This document shows positions 33,501 through 48,500 of a DNA stretch of 64,000 bases, piece after piece. The notes under the pieces are model-generated. The model did no database searches and had not been told where the DNA came from. It worked only from the letters and a program-made list of their open reading frames with translations. The translations under genes were made by a program, and so were the position numbers. Source of the stretch: Oikopleura dioica (Eukaryota > Chordata > Appendicularia > Copelata > Oikopleuridae); contig OU015566.1 of assembly GCA_907165135.1 (NCBI GenBank), positions 5,254,157 through 5,318,156 on the forward strand. Direction: 5' to 3'. The stretch's first letter is position 1; every line of letters begins with the position of its first letter.

Positions 33501-36500
33501 AATGCTTGGCTCGGTTTGGAAGAAACTGGGGTCAGGGAAAGGATCTTCTGTTGCGAATCCAGGAAAGACGAAAGCGTCCGTCGTGAAGCTTGGAAAGGGA
33601 CCAAGAGTTGTTTCGGGTTCGATGTTGACCGCTAGAAAAAAATAAACAAGGAGAAGAGGGAGGCTTTTCCGCTGCTTTTTAGGAAAGAAAGATTTCCTAC
33701 TATCGCAGATTTATTCAAAACTTACGGTCCCTACTGATCACAACAGAACTTGATGTCGTTGTTGCTACAGTACTACTTGTCGTTGTTTGGGGCTGGGTGG
33801 TCAGTGCTAATTTTAAAAGTTTAAGACATTATAAAAATGAATTTTTAGCGAAGCAAAGCGAGTAAGGAAGAGACATTAAATTTTTTTCCAGCTTTTGATT
33901 TGTTGTATCGATAATAACGAAAAAACTGGGTTTGATTACTATTTAGTAATTACGCGTGCGAATTTGGTTTTGAAAATGGAAAAATTGAAGCAGCATTTTT
34001 GAATTCTCGGTCTTCCGAATAATTGGATGGAGAAGCAGACTTACGTGGTGGTGACCAAATTCGCGAGGCAAAAGAAGACTTGTACTGGTCGGTCAAAGTG
34101 TTGAGGACGGAAAAGACTTGAATTCGATAATCTTTGTTCGACGAAAAGAGCTCTCTTTGTCTACTCAGATTGAGGCGGTACTCTTGTCGGTTCCCAGATC
34201 GTTGTTGGGGTTGAACAACGTCGCTGAAAACAGCTGCGAAGCCGTCCGAAGCGTCCGCGGGGAAGAATTGGACCTCGTAGTAGTCGACGTATCCTTCAGA
34301 ATCGATCCAGGAAATTACCAAATCCTCCATGTTTTCATTCGAAACGATCAAGTCGCTGACGGGCGCTGGCTTCGTCACGATTCTCAGCTCTCCAGGGCCA
34401 GGAACCGGTGGTCCGATTATTCCTTCCTCGTCAAGGGCCGAGACTTGGACGTAATATTCCGTCGACGGCTCCAAAGTTTGCATGTTGAAGTTGGTGATGA
34501 CCGAGCCATCTTCCGCGCGACGAACTGGGAAGGAAAACTCCGACTGAGAAACTATCTCTTCATCCCCATCTCCGGGCTTTCCGCGAAGTTGGAAATACTC
34601 GAGCTTGTAAGTTGCAGCTTCGATTTCCGGCGTCCAGGCGAGAGTGGCAGAGTTTTCCGTTGTTTTGATGATTTTTGGATCGCGGATGAGAAGCGGCTCC
34701 GTTTTGATCTGCGTCTTCGATCTTGAAATCATGGTTCGTCCGTTGAAAGCTTGGACGACGACGTCGTACTCGTGGTTGTTCTTCAATCCGTTGATTAGCG
34801 CTCGAGGCTCCGTGATCTTTGTCAAGTTTTGGACGATTTGATTGTCGAGCAGAATCTGGACTCGGAAGAACTCGGCTTCTCCGCCGTCCCAAACCAGCTC
34901 GGCCGAAGTTTTTCCAATGTGCAAAAGTTCGATTCCTTCGATCGCTTTGTCCTCCACTTCGAAATTGAACTCGACGGGAGAACTGTCAGATCCACCACTT
35001 CTCGCGACGAGAGAGCCGCTGAAGCCTTGCCCAATGGAAAGCGGAATTTGAATTTCATGTCTCGTATCAGTTTCGCTCGCCTCAACGGGCTCGTTGAAGA
35101 TGACCTCGCCAGTTTCGTCGTTTTCGATGACGATGTTGTATTCTTCTGTTCGACCGGGGCCGGGAGAAATGTAAAAAATTACCTTCTCCTCGGCGGGCAC
35201 GGGCGAGACCTTGACCTTTGGCACCGAAGGTTCTAGTGGAAAAAATAAATAAAGGAATTTGAATTTTTTAAAGGAAAAAATTCATCGCACCGGGTTCAAG
35301 CAGTACTGCCACTTTTAGTCGACCAAAAACTGAGAAAAGAAAAAAGAGGTGAAAGAAGAAGTTGGGTCATTTTGGAAGAGGTTTTCGGACTGATCTGCAA
35401 GTTGAAAAAATTTCCGAGTTTTATCATTTCAATAGCCCTAAAGTGTCTTTCTTCCCCTTGCCCCGGACGATGCTCACTTAGATAAGGAAGTTCATTTGCA
35501 AATAAGAACACATCTCAAGTTTCGCGGTCAAAAAGTGTTCTAGCGCTAGTTCTTGCTTTGGCTGCAAATGAGCTATCTTTGCTTTTACAACTGCCGACCA
35601 TAAGTAGAAATGATAATTTTTGAGAACTCGTTGGATTTATCTTTACTCGCGGTTAAAATTCAAGTTTATTATTTTTTCACCAGGCAGTCGTGGCGAGGAC
35701 TAAATATGACTCGTCGTTGAAAATTGCTACAGCTTGAATAAATAAGAAAAAATATGTTTTGCATCAATCGCCTCCCACGCCCAGATATGGAGATTTTTGA
35801 AGGATAGCCCTGTATAAACTGTACATTGTTTTAGATAAGGATAAATAAGGAAGCCATCATGAATCATGATTCGGGATATTTCTAAACGTTTATCCTGTTA
35901 ACAAGGGGATGGTCTATGTAAGATAATTTTGGTATTGCGATTGAAAGCGAATAAAAATTCGATTTTACTTTTTTTAAACCTGATTGGCCTACCGACCTAA
36001 AGCGGAACTCTGATTGATTGAAGATTTCGGCATTTATGGCGATTCTTGTGGCCACCCTGTTATTCCTAGTAAAAAGTTTTCAAATCAATAAAACTTATTG
36101 ATCTTTGAAAAAACAGAGCAATATTTTCTTCCTGATATGAAAAATGGTTGAATACTTTTAAAGAAAAATTGTCCAAAATCAAAAAGAAAGAATGGCTCCT
36201 AGTTTAAAAAATAGCGGATTCCAAATACCAACTTTCCCAAGCTCAAAATACTTGTTTTTCTTTCGCAGTAAATTGAATCTACACCTGCAGAGTAACAACA
36301 AGCGATTTGTGTTAAACTCATATTTTCGAATGGTGTTGCCGCCGAAAACTATCATTCTTTTTGCCGGACGTTTAATAATATCAATTAAGGCGGAATGCGC
36401 CGGCCTAAATGTCAGGTGGCCTTGTGGCTGCAGCCAAAGAATTGAATAATCGACAATTGATGTTTTCGCATAAACACATTTTATTCAAGTGTCTTCGCTT

Positions 36501-39500
36501 CAAATGTCTATTTTTAATTGCTAGACTATTTTTGAGCTCAATTTTTCTTAAGAAAATTGATTATTTTAAAGCCACGCCTTTTTTGTTACACTTACTTCGG
36601 TCCAACCCAACTAATAGTATTTAGGTGATCTTAAAATGAGTTACTTCTGTAGAAATCGCGAAAAAACTCGAAGAAACAGTTCTACTCAGCGATTTTTTTC
36701 CTTCAGTAATTGGCATGTAAAACCCGAGGAAAAAATCACCTCGCGGTTTGAATCACCGGTGCGGAGATTGAGTAAACCTGCGAAATTGACCGTGACCTGG
36801 TGGTTCGTTTTTTGCCTTCTCGAAATCTGAACTCTTTGGCAAGGAAAAATTCATTTGACAAAAAGGGCGGCGCTCTACTTTGAAAACGAAGCAGGTGGAA
36901 ATTCTTCAATTTTTCAATTTCCAAAAGAGACGGGCAAAAATTCATAAAACGTCTGGGCGCTGATTCGAATTTTGAATTGACTGGTCACGTGCTTTTTAGA
37001 GTAGAGGGGTAGATTGACGAATTTGCCCCATTTTAAGGATCCCCCGTCGACCTTGACGGAATTTTCAAACAGCGATTTCTACACTTTAACTCTAAGAAGA
37101 CCAGATTTGAGTGTAAAACATAGTTTGCTTGGGGATACCCTTAAGTTTTCACACTCGAAATGCGGAACTAAGATTTCAAACAGCGATTTCATGCCTTATA
37201 CCCTTAATATTCTTTCAAAAAAAAGTCCTTACAGCTGACAAAATTAAGCGTAAAATCAACTTTTCGAAAATTCACAATTTTTGGCAAAAATTCAAAATAT
37301 AAAAAAAGGCTCGAGTGTTGGAGACATTAATCCTTAAATTTAACGCGCTGGATGATGAAGTGTTTAGCCGGGCGGAGACACTCGGAAATTTTTATTTGTG
37401 ACAGAACGTTTACTCCGGCCAAGAGCGCGAAATTCCCAATTTTCAATTTTCTGAAATATTTTTCGCGTTTTTTTCGAATTGCGAAGTTCGCTGTTGAGTG
37501 GCGAAGTACTCGACGGTTTGAGGAGGTGTTGAATTTTACGAATACTTGAATAAAAGAGGGCTTCAATTTCCAACTTGACGCCCGCCTTCTGTATAATCTC
37601 GTTCGCGCCTTTCCGCGAAATGAGTTTTTTGAGTTTTGTAGCGCTTTTTTCTTCTAAATTCGAACATCGATTTCTCCCCTTACACCCTTAAGTTTCCAGG
37701 TGATTTTCGTATCGAAATGTAGCACAAAAAAGCTCTAGTGCAAAAAATGGTTATCTTGAGGATACCCTTAAGATTCACCTTCAAATTAATGAATGAATAT
37801 TTCAAACTTGAAAACAGTACAAAAAACCTTCCAAAAAGCCCACTTTTCCTCTAAAAAATTACCTATTTGTGCAAAAGCGGAGGCCAAAAGCGCAAGTTTC
37901 AAAAACAGCATGCTCTCTTTATAAATTACTGTACTATTCTCTGATTTATGAACATATGAATTTCATTGGGTTTTTCGATTGAAGTAAAACTGCACTGGGA
38001 AAAAGAGGACTACATTATTTGAGATATTAGCACATTTTCTTTTGTTGACTTCGAAAACGAGAATCGACCGGTTGAAAAGCGATCGGTGCGTGATCGCGCG
38101 TTTTTTCTGGAGCGCGAGCGCCGCCGCGACGCCGCGCCTCCTCCATTCCAGCCCGCTTTATTTTATTTTCTTGAGTATTACACGAATGCTACTTTGCTCT
38201 TTTTGTCTGTCTGGGAACTTATTACAAATTCAGAATTATTTGTCGATTTACGTCAATTTTAGCTTCTGGAAAGCCGCTTGCAGCTTTATAAAAGCAAAGA
38301 GATTAAGAATATTTTTTTGAAATCAAAAACCGCAAGCAGCTTACAGTTGCTTTTATAATTTTTTCTTTGGTGAGAAACAGTATCTGCTAGTGCATTATCA
38401 ATAAGACCGACAAGATTCTCGAATTTAAGGAGAAAATAGATCATCAACGGAACTAGAAAAGGAGCATGCAATTAATCCCGTGACAGATCGAGTTTTAGCA
38501 ATGTAAGCCGGCCTGCTAAGCACGCATGGCGCGAAAAGCTCAAAAGGCTCAAATGGCGCGGCGGCACCGTATTACTGAACTCGCGCCAAACAAACAAGAG
38601 CGCTCAAGGTTTCTGCGGCTTCAGTTTTTTCGGTTGCAAAGAACAAAGAATGTCTTCTTGTTATTTTTTGAACCAATATTATGGGATCTCTCTGGATTCT
38701 AGAGCGGAAAAAATCTTCAACAAAAATTGAAATCTCCTTTTCCGGATTCCAGGGTTACCTCAAAAATTAGGAGAATGTACCAAAAAGGTCTAATTTGCCC
38801 ATTATCGCGGTTTACCGAAAGGTGAAAGTTATCGATTTCGCGGAGAAAAGTGGGAGGGTAACTTTTTTTCATAAGTGGCAGTACTGCGCAGGTGCGGCCG
38901 GGAATCATCAAGTGGAACCTACTTATTGTCACTCGTTTGGTCATTGAGGCGCCCTGGCGACCGATAACGGAGGGGATCACGTTCAGCAGATAACTGTAGC
39001 CATTGACCAGGTCAGCGACTGGACCGGTTGAGGTTGACTCGCCGTCAATGTCGGAAATCGTGGTGGAAAGGGTGAAATCCGTAAGATTAAGGTCTTGAGA
39101 CGGTTTTTAAAAGAAAGATATCTTTGATTTCATTATTGTTCTCGATGTTCGTATAAAAGAAACCGGTTCCTTTGATCATTTGATCAGGAAGATCCTTAAT
39201 CAAGGAGTTCTGCGAGTCACTGAGTTCATACAGCTCGACATCAATCTTCTCGACAACGAGGGGTTTCCAGTCGATCGAAACAAAGCCGGATCTTCCTTCC
39301 TCCGGAATACTTTCCGAAACCTCAATTTCAGACATTTCTGGGACATCGGGAGTGGCGATTTCCGGCTCGCAGATCACTGTACTTCGCATCGAGATCGACT
39401 TGGTCTTCAGCGTCACTTGGTAGTTGCTCAGCGGCTCGATGAGGACCTCCTCGGGCGTGTTGTAAAACGAGAAACGGTTGTTTCGCGTTTCCTGCTCCGA

Positions 39501-42500
39501 AATTCGCGTCTTTTCGCCATCTTCCGAAATGCGGAAAAGCTCAAGAGAATAGCGCGTGTTTACCATGTCCATTTGAGGCACTAGCTTCTGGGTAACAATG
39601 TCGAACTCCCAAATCGTCTAAAAGAACCCGACTTGCACGTGGCTTTCCGGACGAACGGGAAATCGAAAAAACGCCAAACATGCAAAACATAAAAATAAAC
39701 CCCTATTTCTTCTTCAAGGATAATGATAACAGAAATAAAGATGTGTAGGCGAATATGTCATCTCAAAAATATTCGAACGTGAAGCGCTAACACAGGGATG
39801 GAAATATAACAAAATTTTCCGGCGGCACCGGCACGGCACCGCACAACTAAAATACCCGTGCCGCGGCACGGTACGGCACGGCACGGCACGAAATTCGAAA
39901 ATGGGGTGCCGCGGCACCACGGCACGGCACGGCACAAATTTGAATCATATTATATGATTCATATAACTTATGAATGAAAATGAAAAAAATTAAGTGAACT
40001 TATCAAATTTTGAAAAAATTAAATGAAAACCATAATAAAGTTAATGTCTTGGATAATTTGAATTTTTCAACAATGGGTGAGGGTGGGGTTGAAGACAACA
40101 CTGAGATTGATAGCAATGTTTCCAGCCAATGTCAAGCCCCTTAAATTAACAAATCAAGGAACGGGGCTGAAACGGCCCGAAGGGCCGTCAAGCCCTTAAA
40201 TTAACAAATCAAGAAACGGGGCTGAATCGGCCCGAAGGGCCGTCAAGCCCTTAAATTAACAAATCAAGGAACGGGGCTAAAACGGCCCGAAGGGCCGTCA
40301 AGCTCTTAAATTAGCAAATCAAGGAACGGGGCTAAAACGGCCCGAAGGCCCCCTTTAATTAACAAATCAAGGAACGGTCAATTATACTGTGCCGCGGTGC
40401 CGTTACCAGATTTTACTCTCCGGCACGGCACGGTACGGCACGTGCCGTGCCGTGCCATGCCGCTGTGCCGTGCCGTGCCGTGCCGCTCAGATTTCTATCC
40501 CTGCGCTAACATAGCTTTAGGAACATGTAAACATTAACAAACAAATATGTCACTCGGCCCATTCCACTGCTGAAGGTCGCATTTTTTGGCATTCAACAGC
40601 GGGATGAGCGGCTTATTTGGAATTTACGGCTTTTTGGGCGACTTTGAATATTGACTTCAAAAATATTCGAGCGAATATTCGATTTAAAAAAAGAGAAAAA
40701 TTGACATAAATAAAGAACGATTTTGAAAATTTTCGGGTAGAAAATTTGGACATGCATGAGTTACCCAAACTGGATCCCACTGGAGATCAATCTTGGTCGC
40801 GTACGCGTTGATATCGATACTTTCGCAGTCGACCGATGCCGGCGGCGTCCAAAACGGTTGTTCGTCGCTGCGCCCAAAGTTCTTCTCGCCATTGGGACGG
40901 AGAATGTAAGGCGTCGCCGTGATTTTGTACTGCCCGTTGAAATCAAGATTGACGACTTGGTACAAATTGTCGCCGAGGTCGATTACTCTTCCTTGATCGC
41001 CGAATGTAAGCCGACTGAGGACTTGGATGTCTACTCCGTCAATTCCTTTTCAAAGGATAAATAAATAGAAAATTCCTTCTCGCAATGGAGACCCACTACG
41101 CGTGCAGTAAGCATTATGTAATTAAGTCGATTAGCGCAAGCAATTGATAATATAAAAAGAAAGATCCTTAAATTGTTTTATGGTTATTTTCTATCCGGAT
41201 TCCTTCAGAGGCAGTGACCCTAGCCGTAATGGTATTTTCTTCGATCTTCGTCAGCATAACTCTCGCTGTTATATCCGTCGTTTGAATTATGAATTCAGTT
41301 GGCTTCTCCGTTTTCTGGTTACCAGCAAACGAATCAACACGGATTTTGTAGGTTGAGGATGAAGAAATGCCATCTTCCGCGTTGAATTTGATCAAGTATC
41401 TTCCTTGTTCGTCGATATTTTCTGGATCGGTTGTTTCAACTTTTTGACGATCGCTTTTTGCCCTCGGCTTTCTGGTTGTCGGATCGCTTCGACCATGAAA
41501 AAGTCAACATGGCCATCGATTGGAAAAGCAGCGGTGAAGCTAGTACTGCCTTCCAAGACTTCAATGTCATCGGTCTCGACCGAAGGCGGGCTCAAGCTTA
41601 CGAAGTTGTTGAAGTACCTCCACTCGGAATAAACCATCTCCCGGGACACCTTGTGCTTGGATCGCACCTTGCAGTGATATTCGAAACCAAGAGGCAGATC
41701 GTCAAATGTGGAGCTGTCGCCCTTTTCTTCGCGGAAATAAATCTCCACGATCTCCTTAGTCGAGGTCCTCACTTGTTCCAAAACCACTTCAGTTGCGGCT
41801 TTTTTCGTCCGCGACTTGGCGAATTCGGCTGTCAAAGTGGCCTTCTTCCCCGTTGGCGTCATTTTTTCACTGACGCGCAGTTGCTTCGGAATCGGAGGAT
41901 AAGGCTTGTTCGTGGCGTCTGGCAAGTTCTCGCCGATTTCGATGTCGAATGAATCTGGTTCCACGTCGGTGTAAACAGCACTGCGCGGGATGCAGCCCGC
42001 ATGGTAGTTTGCGACTTTTGTGATTGTGTCCAAGTCCCGGTAGTTTTCCAACAAGAATACGTTGTCTTTCTTAGGCATAGAAGCGATCGCATAGAGCTCA
42101 GCATTCTCGACGGAGCGGGAAATACCAACGGCAGTGAGCGTTATTCTCTCCCCGAAAGCATCCTTAATATCGTTTGCCATGTTGTTGACATCAGCCACGT
42201 CGGATTCCTTCCCATCGGTAATCAAATAAAGATAGATTTCAGAATTCGGTCGTAAGCCGCTTTCCGGGATTAAAACTTTCGACATGGCATTCTGCAGCGC
42301 TCGGGCGATTCGAGTTCCTTTTCCAGAGTAGACCATTTTGTTGATGGCAGTGATCATGTCGTACGCGTTCTGATGCTCGTTCAGGTCGAAGATTGTTCGG
42401 AAAATATTGTTGTACAAGTAGACCGACACTTGCGTTCTGCCTGGAGCGATGTTGAGGCCGCTAATGAGTCTTCTCATCCATGATTTCATCACTTGGAAGT

Positions 42501-45500
42501 TTGGCTTTCCGACGGAACCGGACGAGTCGAGCAAGAAAATCATGTCAACTTCCTTTGTCGAGTTTTCACAAATGAAGCTCGGGAGAGGGTCCACCAAGGA
42601 ATCAGACAACTCACTGACGTCAATGACTGAAGGCTGTTCGCCAGGTGAAGTAGGCACCGTTGGAACCAGGCTTGAAGAGATTTGAATTTCCTTCTCTTCC
42701 CATTCAGAGTAGATCTTTCTCAGCTTACTTCGTACTTTGGCAATGTACAGTCTTGTACTGTCGAATTCCGGCCGAGTGATGGTAGTTTGTCGGATGTTGT
42801 CGATTTCTAGCGCTGGAGCGGCATCTTCCCGTCCTGCTTCTTCGATTTTCACATCGTAAGTCACCAGTGGAGCGAGTTTTTGATCGGTTACTTCCCAAAC
42901 GAGTCGCAAATTATTTCGATCATCAACGAAATTTTTCAACAGCGTCGGTTTTGGTGGAGGTTTCATTTTGCCGCTCTTGCTGATTTTGTTTTCGCCATCA
43001 GCTCCGGCGAAACTCGAAACGGTTACGGTGTAGTCTTGTCCTGGGAGAAGCAGTTGAGTCTGAGAGGTCCAGACGAGCCATTCCCCGGCGCGTATTTGTT
43101 TGACATCGACGATTCGCCCTGGCTCGTTGCTGGGCTCGACGATGATGTCGTAATAGTCCACTCCTCCATCACTTGGTGGCTCGAAGCTGACCTGAAGCTC
43201 AGTGGTTCCGAACTTGACTTGGAGATTCTCCACGACAGCCGGTTGAGTGAAAAAGTTCAATTCCTTAGAGCGCTTGCCGTAGACCCCGTTGGCGATGGAA
43301 CTCATTGTCATTCCATGAGGGGAACCAGGGACGAGATTTTCGACGACAATTTCGCGAACACTTCTGTCAACAGTTTCTCGCTTTCGAAGTTGCTTCTGTC
43401 GATCATTTGAATCGACGAGCTGGTAAACTTCGTAGTAGAACTCGTCCGCGTCCGGGGACGGATCAAAGGTGATAACTGCTGATGTTGGTGTGATGCGTTT
43501 TACTCTCAAGTTTGTCGGTGGAATCGCATGAGCTGAAATGATTTCGACGTCTTTTGTCAGAGACTTTTCATCGCCCCGGTATGTGATAATGTCGAGCAAA
43601 TATGTTGTCGATGGTTTGAGATCAACGAAATTCGCCGAGTATTTCCCGATAAACTCAACATCCGGCTTTTGAACCTTTCTTTCCTCTTGCCAGTTTCCGT
43701 CTGGATCTCTGAGGATCAAGTCGAAGCTGTCGTGGCCGCCGATCGATGGCGGATCGAAGAAAATGTCGATCTGGTGATTTGCGTCGGAATCAACGCGAGT
43801 TGAGGAGACGATTGAATCAGGATTGACGGGATTGGGCTTGGTCCAAGCTCGGACTGCTTTCGATTTGCCAGCGTTTCCTTTTCGAGATCCTTGCACGAGA
43901 ATTGTGTAGCCAGTTCCGGGTTGAAGGCCGACGATTCGACCCTGGTTGATTTTGAACGAAACGGTTTTTCTAGAATTTTTTGAAATCAAGGAAGAGAATT
44001 CGCCACCTACCGATTCGAATCAATAACTCTGAAGTCGCTTCCCATCGACTCGTAAACCATTGCTCTGTACTCATCCGCGTCTGGCACATCCTCCCACTCG
44101 AGCTAGGGAGAGACGAATTAGTCGTCATCGCGTTTTTCGATGCTTACCTTGATGGTGTCATTTGTGACTTCGACGATATTGACAAGTGCGGGTGCATCAA
44201 TATCTAACGTGCGATGGATTTAGTGACGTGCAATTTCAAGCACAATTAGTTAACATTTTTTCTACATGCAAATCTACATGCTACAGCTCCAATTCTACAC
44301 CGCCAGTAAACTTGAACGGTCAGAATTCGAGCGCTACTGTATATGCAACTCAGGTGCATATACATAATTAGTTCTTTCTTAGGATTAGTGTTTGTTACAT
44401 GCAAATTAGTATTGTTAAAGAAATCACATGCACATTCTAGAGTGGTTGATTGAAGGAGAGTGAGGTACGTACCGGTTTCTAAAAAATAATGTTCAAGATA
44501 AAAATTTCAAAATATTTGTAATGTCAACAACATCAAAGCATGATTCCTAGCATTTGGCTCATTCCAAGATGCAGTTTTTTGTTTCATTCAAATATTTTTG
44601 TTTAGAAAAATGATGCGAAAAAAACGAGTTCCATCACCAAGCGACAACAAGCATTGAAAAACAAGGCTCTACTAATTACATATTATCGAAAAATATGCTG
44701 AACATCCAAAAACATCGAGTTCTAGCGCTAACCTACATCGAGATTTGTGACATAAGGTTACCCAAGAGTTTAGGCGTCCTTGAGCTTTGGGGCAAAGGAC
44801 TAGTCTTGATCGTGGCTCGTGATTGGGTTTTTGATGATGTCGTGCTTGTCGCACTGGTTGTCATTGTTGTGGTCGGTATCGGTGTTGAGGACTGTTCTAG
44901 CACCGTTTCCGTACGACTGATTATGTTTTCTATCATGCAATTTAATTAGGATGGGATAATTTCAAGTGATTTCACCAGATGGTTTTTACATAATATTTTT
45001 GCTGAACTTCCGATGCTACACATGTTCATGTACGACTAAGGTAGGTCTATGAATTCAATTAGCAAAAATAATTATCTAAAAATGTTAATAAAATTTCCGT
45101 CTTGGTTCTCAAGAAAAGAATCGTCTCTCTTGACAAACCTCTAGAAAACATCGAAAATCAAACATCAGGCAGCACTAGAATCAAAAGATGCCGCCTTACG
45201 TTCTCTGATCTGGCGTCTCAAACGCTGCCGAGGCAAGCGTCGGTATTTCGCTAAATAAAACACTCTCACCAAAACACAACCACAAGTGAAGAATTACACT
45301 CCGTGGTTAAATTCTCAGACAATGTTTCTTTCGTCGAGATTTGTACCTGTGAGGAGTTGGCGGCCAACAGGGGCGGATCTTGATTCGCCGGCTTGAGAAA
45401 TGACTTCGACGTAGTATTCTGCTCCTGGCTCGATTGGTGTGTCTTCGGAGGATTCGAAAGTAACCACGTATTGGCTCTGTCCGTCCTTGAACGGGACAAT

Positions 45501-48500
45501 TCGCTGGTTGATCTCTTCCCTGATTGCTTCATCTTTGTCATCATAAAGCTTGACCACAAAGTTCTCAGCACTTCCTTCCTCTGGCGGGTAGAAGGTAAAG
45601 CGGACTTTGTTCATGTACTGCTGCGATTGCTCAACAGAGAACACTTCTTCCGGCTCAGTGATGAAAATCGTTGGATCGGAGGGTTCCGATGTCTTCCATT
45701 CGTTCGTCGACTGCATAATGATTTTGTAGGCTGTTCCCGGCTCGAGGATATCGTCCACTTTGAAGGCTGGTTTTCCGTCTTCAGTCATCATCAGATCTTC
45801 CGCCGGAACATCCGATATTTCGAAGACTTCTTCACCGTCCATATCTTGTATTTTCAAGCTGTAGCTTCTCACGGCATCTGACGGCTTCCAGGTGATCGTC
45901 GCTTCTTTGTTGCTCACTGTTGAGATTCCAACTCCTTGGGGAACAGGCGCTTCCAAACTTCTCGTCTCGAATTTGAACTTCTTCAAATCGGACTCCATGG
46001 GGCCTTTGACACTCGTCACTTCGGCGACATAAGTGGTCGCCGGTTCGAGATCAATGTCATTCGACTGATCAAAGACGAGCGTAAAGTCATTCGCCACCAC
46101 CTCTTCAAGCGGAAATTCAACAACGTTGATGACCTCAAAATCGTCCAGAAATGGACTCGTGTTTTTTTCTTGAGGACGACTCTCAGCAAATCCGCTTGGT
46201 TCTGCACAAGATCGCTCACTTTCAACGCCGCGCTCATTTCCGTTGATTCGTAATCCAGCATAATCGGCGCTGTAGGCTTTGTGAAGATTCGAGAAGGAAG
46301 GACATTTCGCGATCGAACGACTTGTTCTTGGTCGACGTTTTTGATCGCGGTCAGAGAAATATCATAACTAGAACCAGCCTCCAGATCAGATAGAGTAAAG
46401 CTTGGGTCTTCGTTATTAATCGGGAATGTCTCAGTCTGTCCAAAATCGTTTCTCTTTGTCAGCAAAAAGCTGTCAACTCCGACCAAGGGTTCCCAAATAA
46501 TCTCCGCTTCGCCTTCGTTTTCGGAAAGAACTCGAACCCAGCGAGGACTGATGATTTCATTCTCGCAGCCTCCGTATAGCATGTCGACTTTGATCCGTCC
46601 GAATGCTTTGACGATTTCTTGGGATATTTCTTCCGACTCTGTGTCGATTTCGATGATGTTTTTCGGATCGACGACGCTGGAAAAGTCGTAATTGTTGTTG
46701 AAGCTGACAACGGCGATATCCGCGGATTCCTTCAAATCAGCAATGTTCAGGACCATTTCTGCCTCGTCAGAGACAAATCCAGAGGAAAGAATAATGATCT
46801 TCGCTCGTTTGGAAATTTCGCGAGTGTCGATTCCAGTGTAGTCTTTTCCAACCGGGAAGCCTTTTCCATCGAACTTCATGATGAGCTCTTGGAAGCCTGC
46901 TGATTGGATGTTCTCGGCGATTCGGACGATTGTTCTGAGACCTTGGCCGAGATTTTGACTGTCAGAGGGGATGATTGTCACTTTTGACTGCAGAACTTTC
47001 TGGATGACCTTGGGCAGTTGCTGCAAGTCGAGATCGTAAGCAATCGAAGAGGTGGAAGCAAAGAGCACGAGTCCAACTCGGACGCCAGACGTAGCAATGT
47101 TCATTTGCTCCACAAAGTCGACAATCGCCTTCTTTACTTGGTCAAGTTGCGCTTCCATTTTTATCGAAACGTCGATAAGGAAGATTACGTCCTGTTGCGA
47201 AAACAGAGGGCAGGCGTCCCGCGGGCACAGATTTTCAGCAATGCTCTTTTCTAACTGCTTGGTTTGCTTTTCGATGTCGTTGAAGTTCTTCAAATAGACG
47301 ATGTCCTCGGGCGTGTGGACGATCGAACTGATTTCGGATCGGTCCACGCCGTTGCCGATCGCAACGACTTTGACGCTGTGCGCGATCTTTTTCAGCCTTG
47401 AGGCGGGTTCCTCGACTGGATCAGCTGATTTTCCATCCGCGAAAATGATCACGTGAAGCGGGTGATTCGGTCGGCGACCGTTGGGCGCGTAATTCATCGT
47501 CCGAATGATTTCGTTTATCGCGCTGCCGAGTGCTGTACCCTTGCCCAAGGACTTGAGTTCAAGGTCGAGCAGCGACTTCAGAAGTGTTTTCTTATCTTCG
47601 AAATCGTCCAAATTGAACACGACGCGGTACTTGGCGGCGAAAACGGCCAGCCCGAATTGTGTGTCTTCGGGGGAGACGGTGTAGTGCTTGATGAACTCGC
47701 GGATGAAGGTGATCACCTTGATCAGGTCTTCTTCTGAAACAGTTCTCGACATGTCCACGAGGAAGAAAACATCAGCCTGGGTTAGATGACACATTAAATC
47801 GTCAGTTGATGGCTGTCGCGGAGCCAAAGGCATTCCAGTTTCCAGTTGCTCGCAAAGTCGGCCTTCTCGGAGGCCATTTCCCCGGCCAATGTCTTTGTAA
47901 CCAGCATCACAGGCGCAGGTAAACGTTGTTGATTTTCGAATACATCTTGCGTTTTCGGAGCAGTCGTTTCCATCGCATGGGTCGCAAGGGATAATCCGGG
48001 TCATGCTGTCATCTGGCGAGCGATAGGGCTCGAAGTTTCCGTACACCTGACCGGCCACAGTGGCAAGATTGACCTGAATGGAGGTTTACTCTCGCTTTTT
48101 GAGAAAATAAATTCAAACCTGATAATTTCCATCGACGTAAACGTGAATTTTGCATCTGAAGACGACTTGATCGTTGAACTCGTAAAACTCGGCGAGTTTC
48201 ACTTCCACTGTTGCAACAACTGCGTCCTCTCCATCGATGAAATGAACGTTTGGAACAAGCCCGACAAGGAGATCGTTCCAGATCATGTATTGCACAGAAG
48301 CTGGGTCGTTAAAATCGTCAGTCCATTCGAGTTCGCCATTTTCAGGGTCGAAGACAAATAGCTCCGCTTCGATGCAGCCAGCCGCTAGAAAATTATGTCA
48401 GCTTGATAAAAAAAAAGGTCAGGAAGCCCTTAAGCAAGTCGTTTTTATAATTTTTAATTATCAAAAAGATACCCTTAAAGAATCTCTTTATAAATAATAA

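Noticed and set aside
39793-40503. The evenly spaced 58-bp repeats look like a CRISPR array at first sight.
   Set aside because: Units are directly tandem without unique spacers, the gene context is animal, and the array lies inside a hAT-type element with target duplication.
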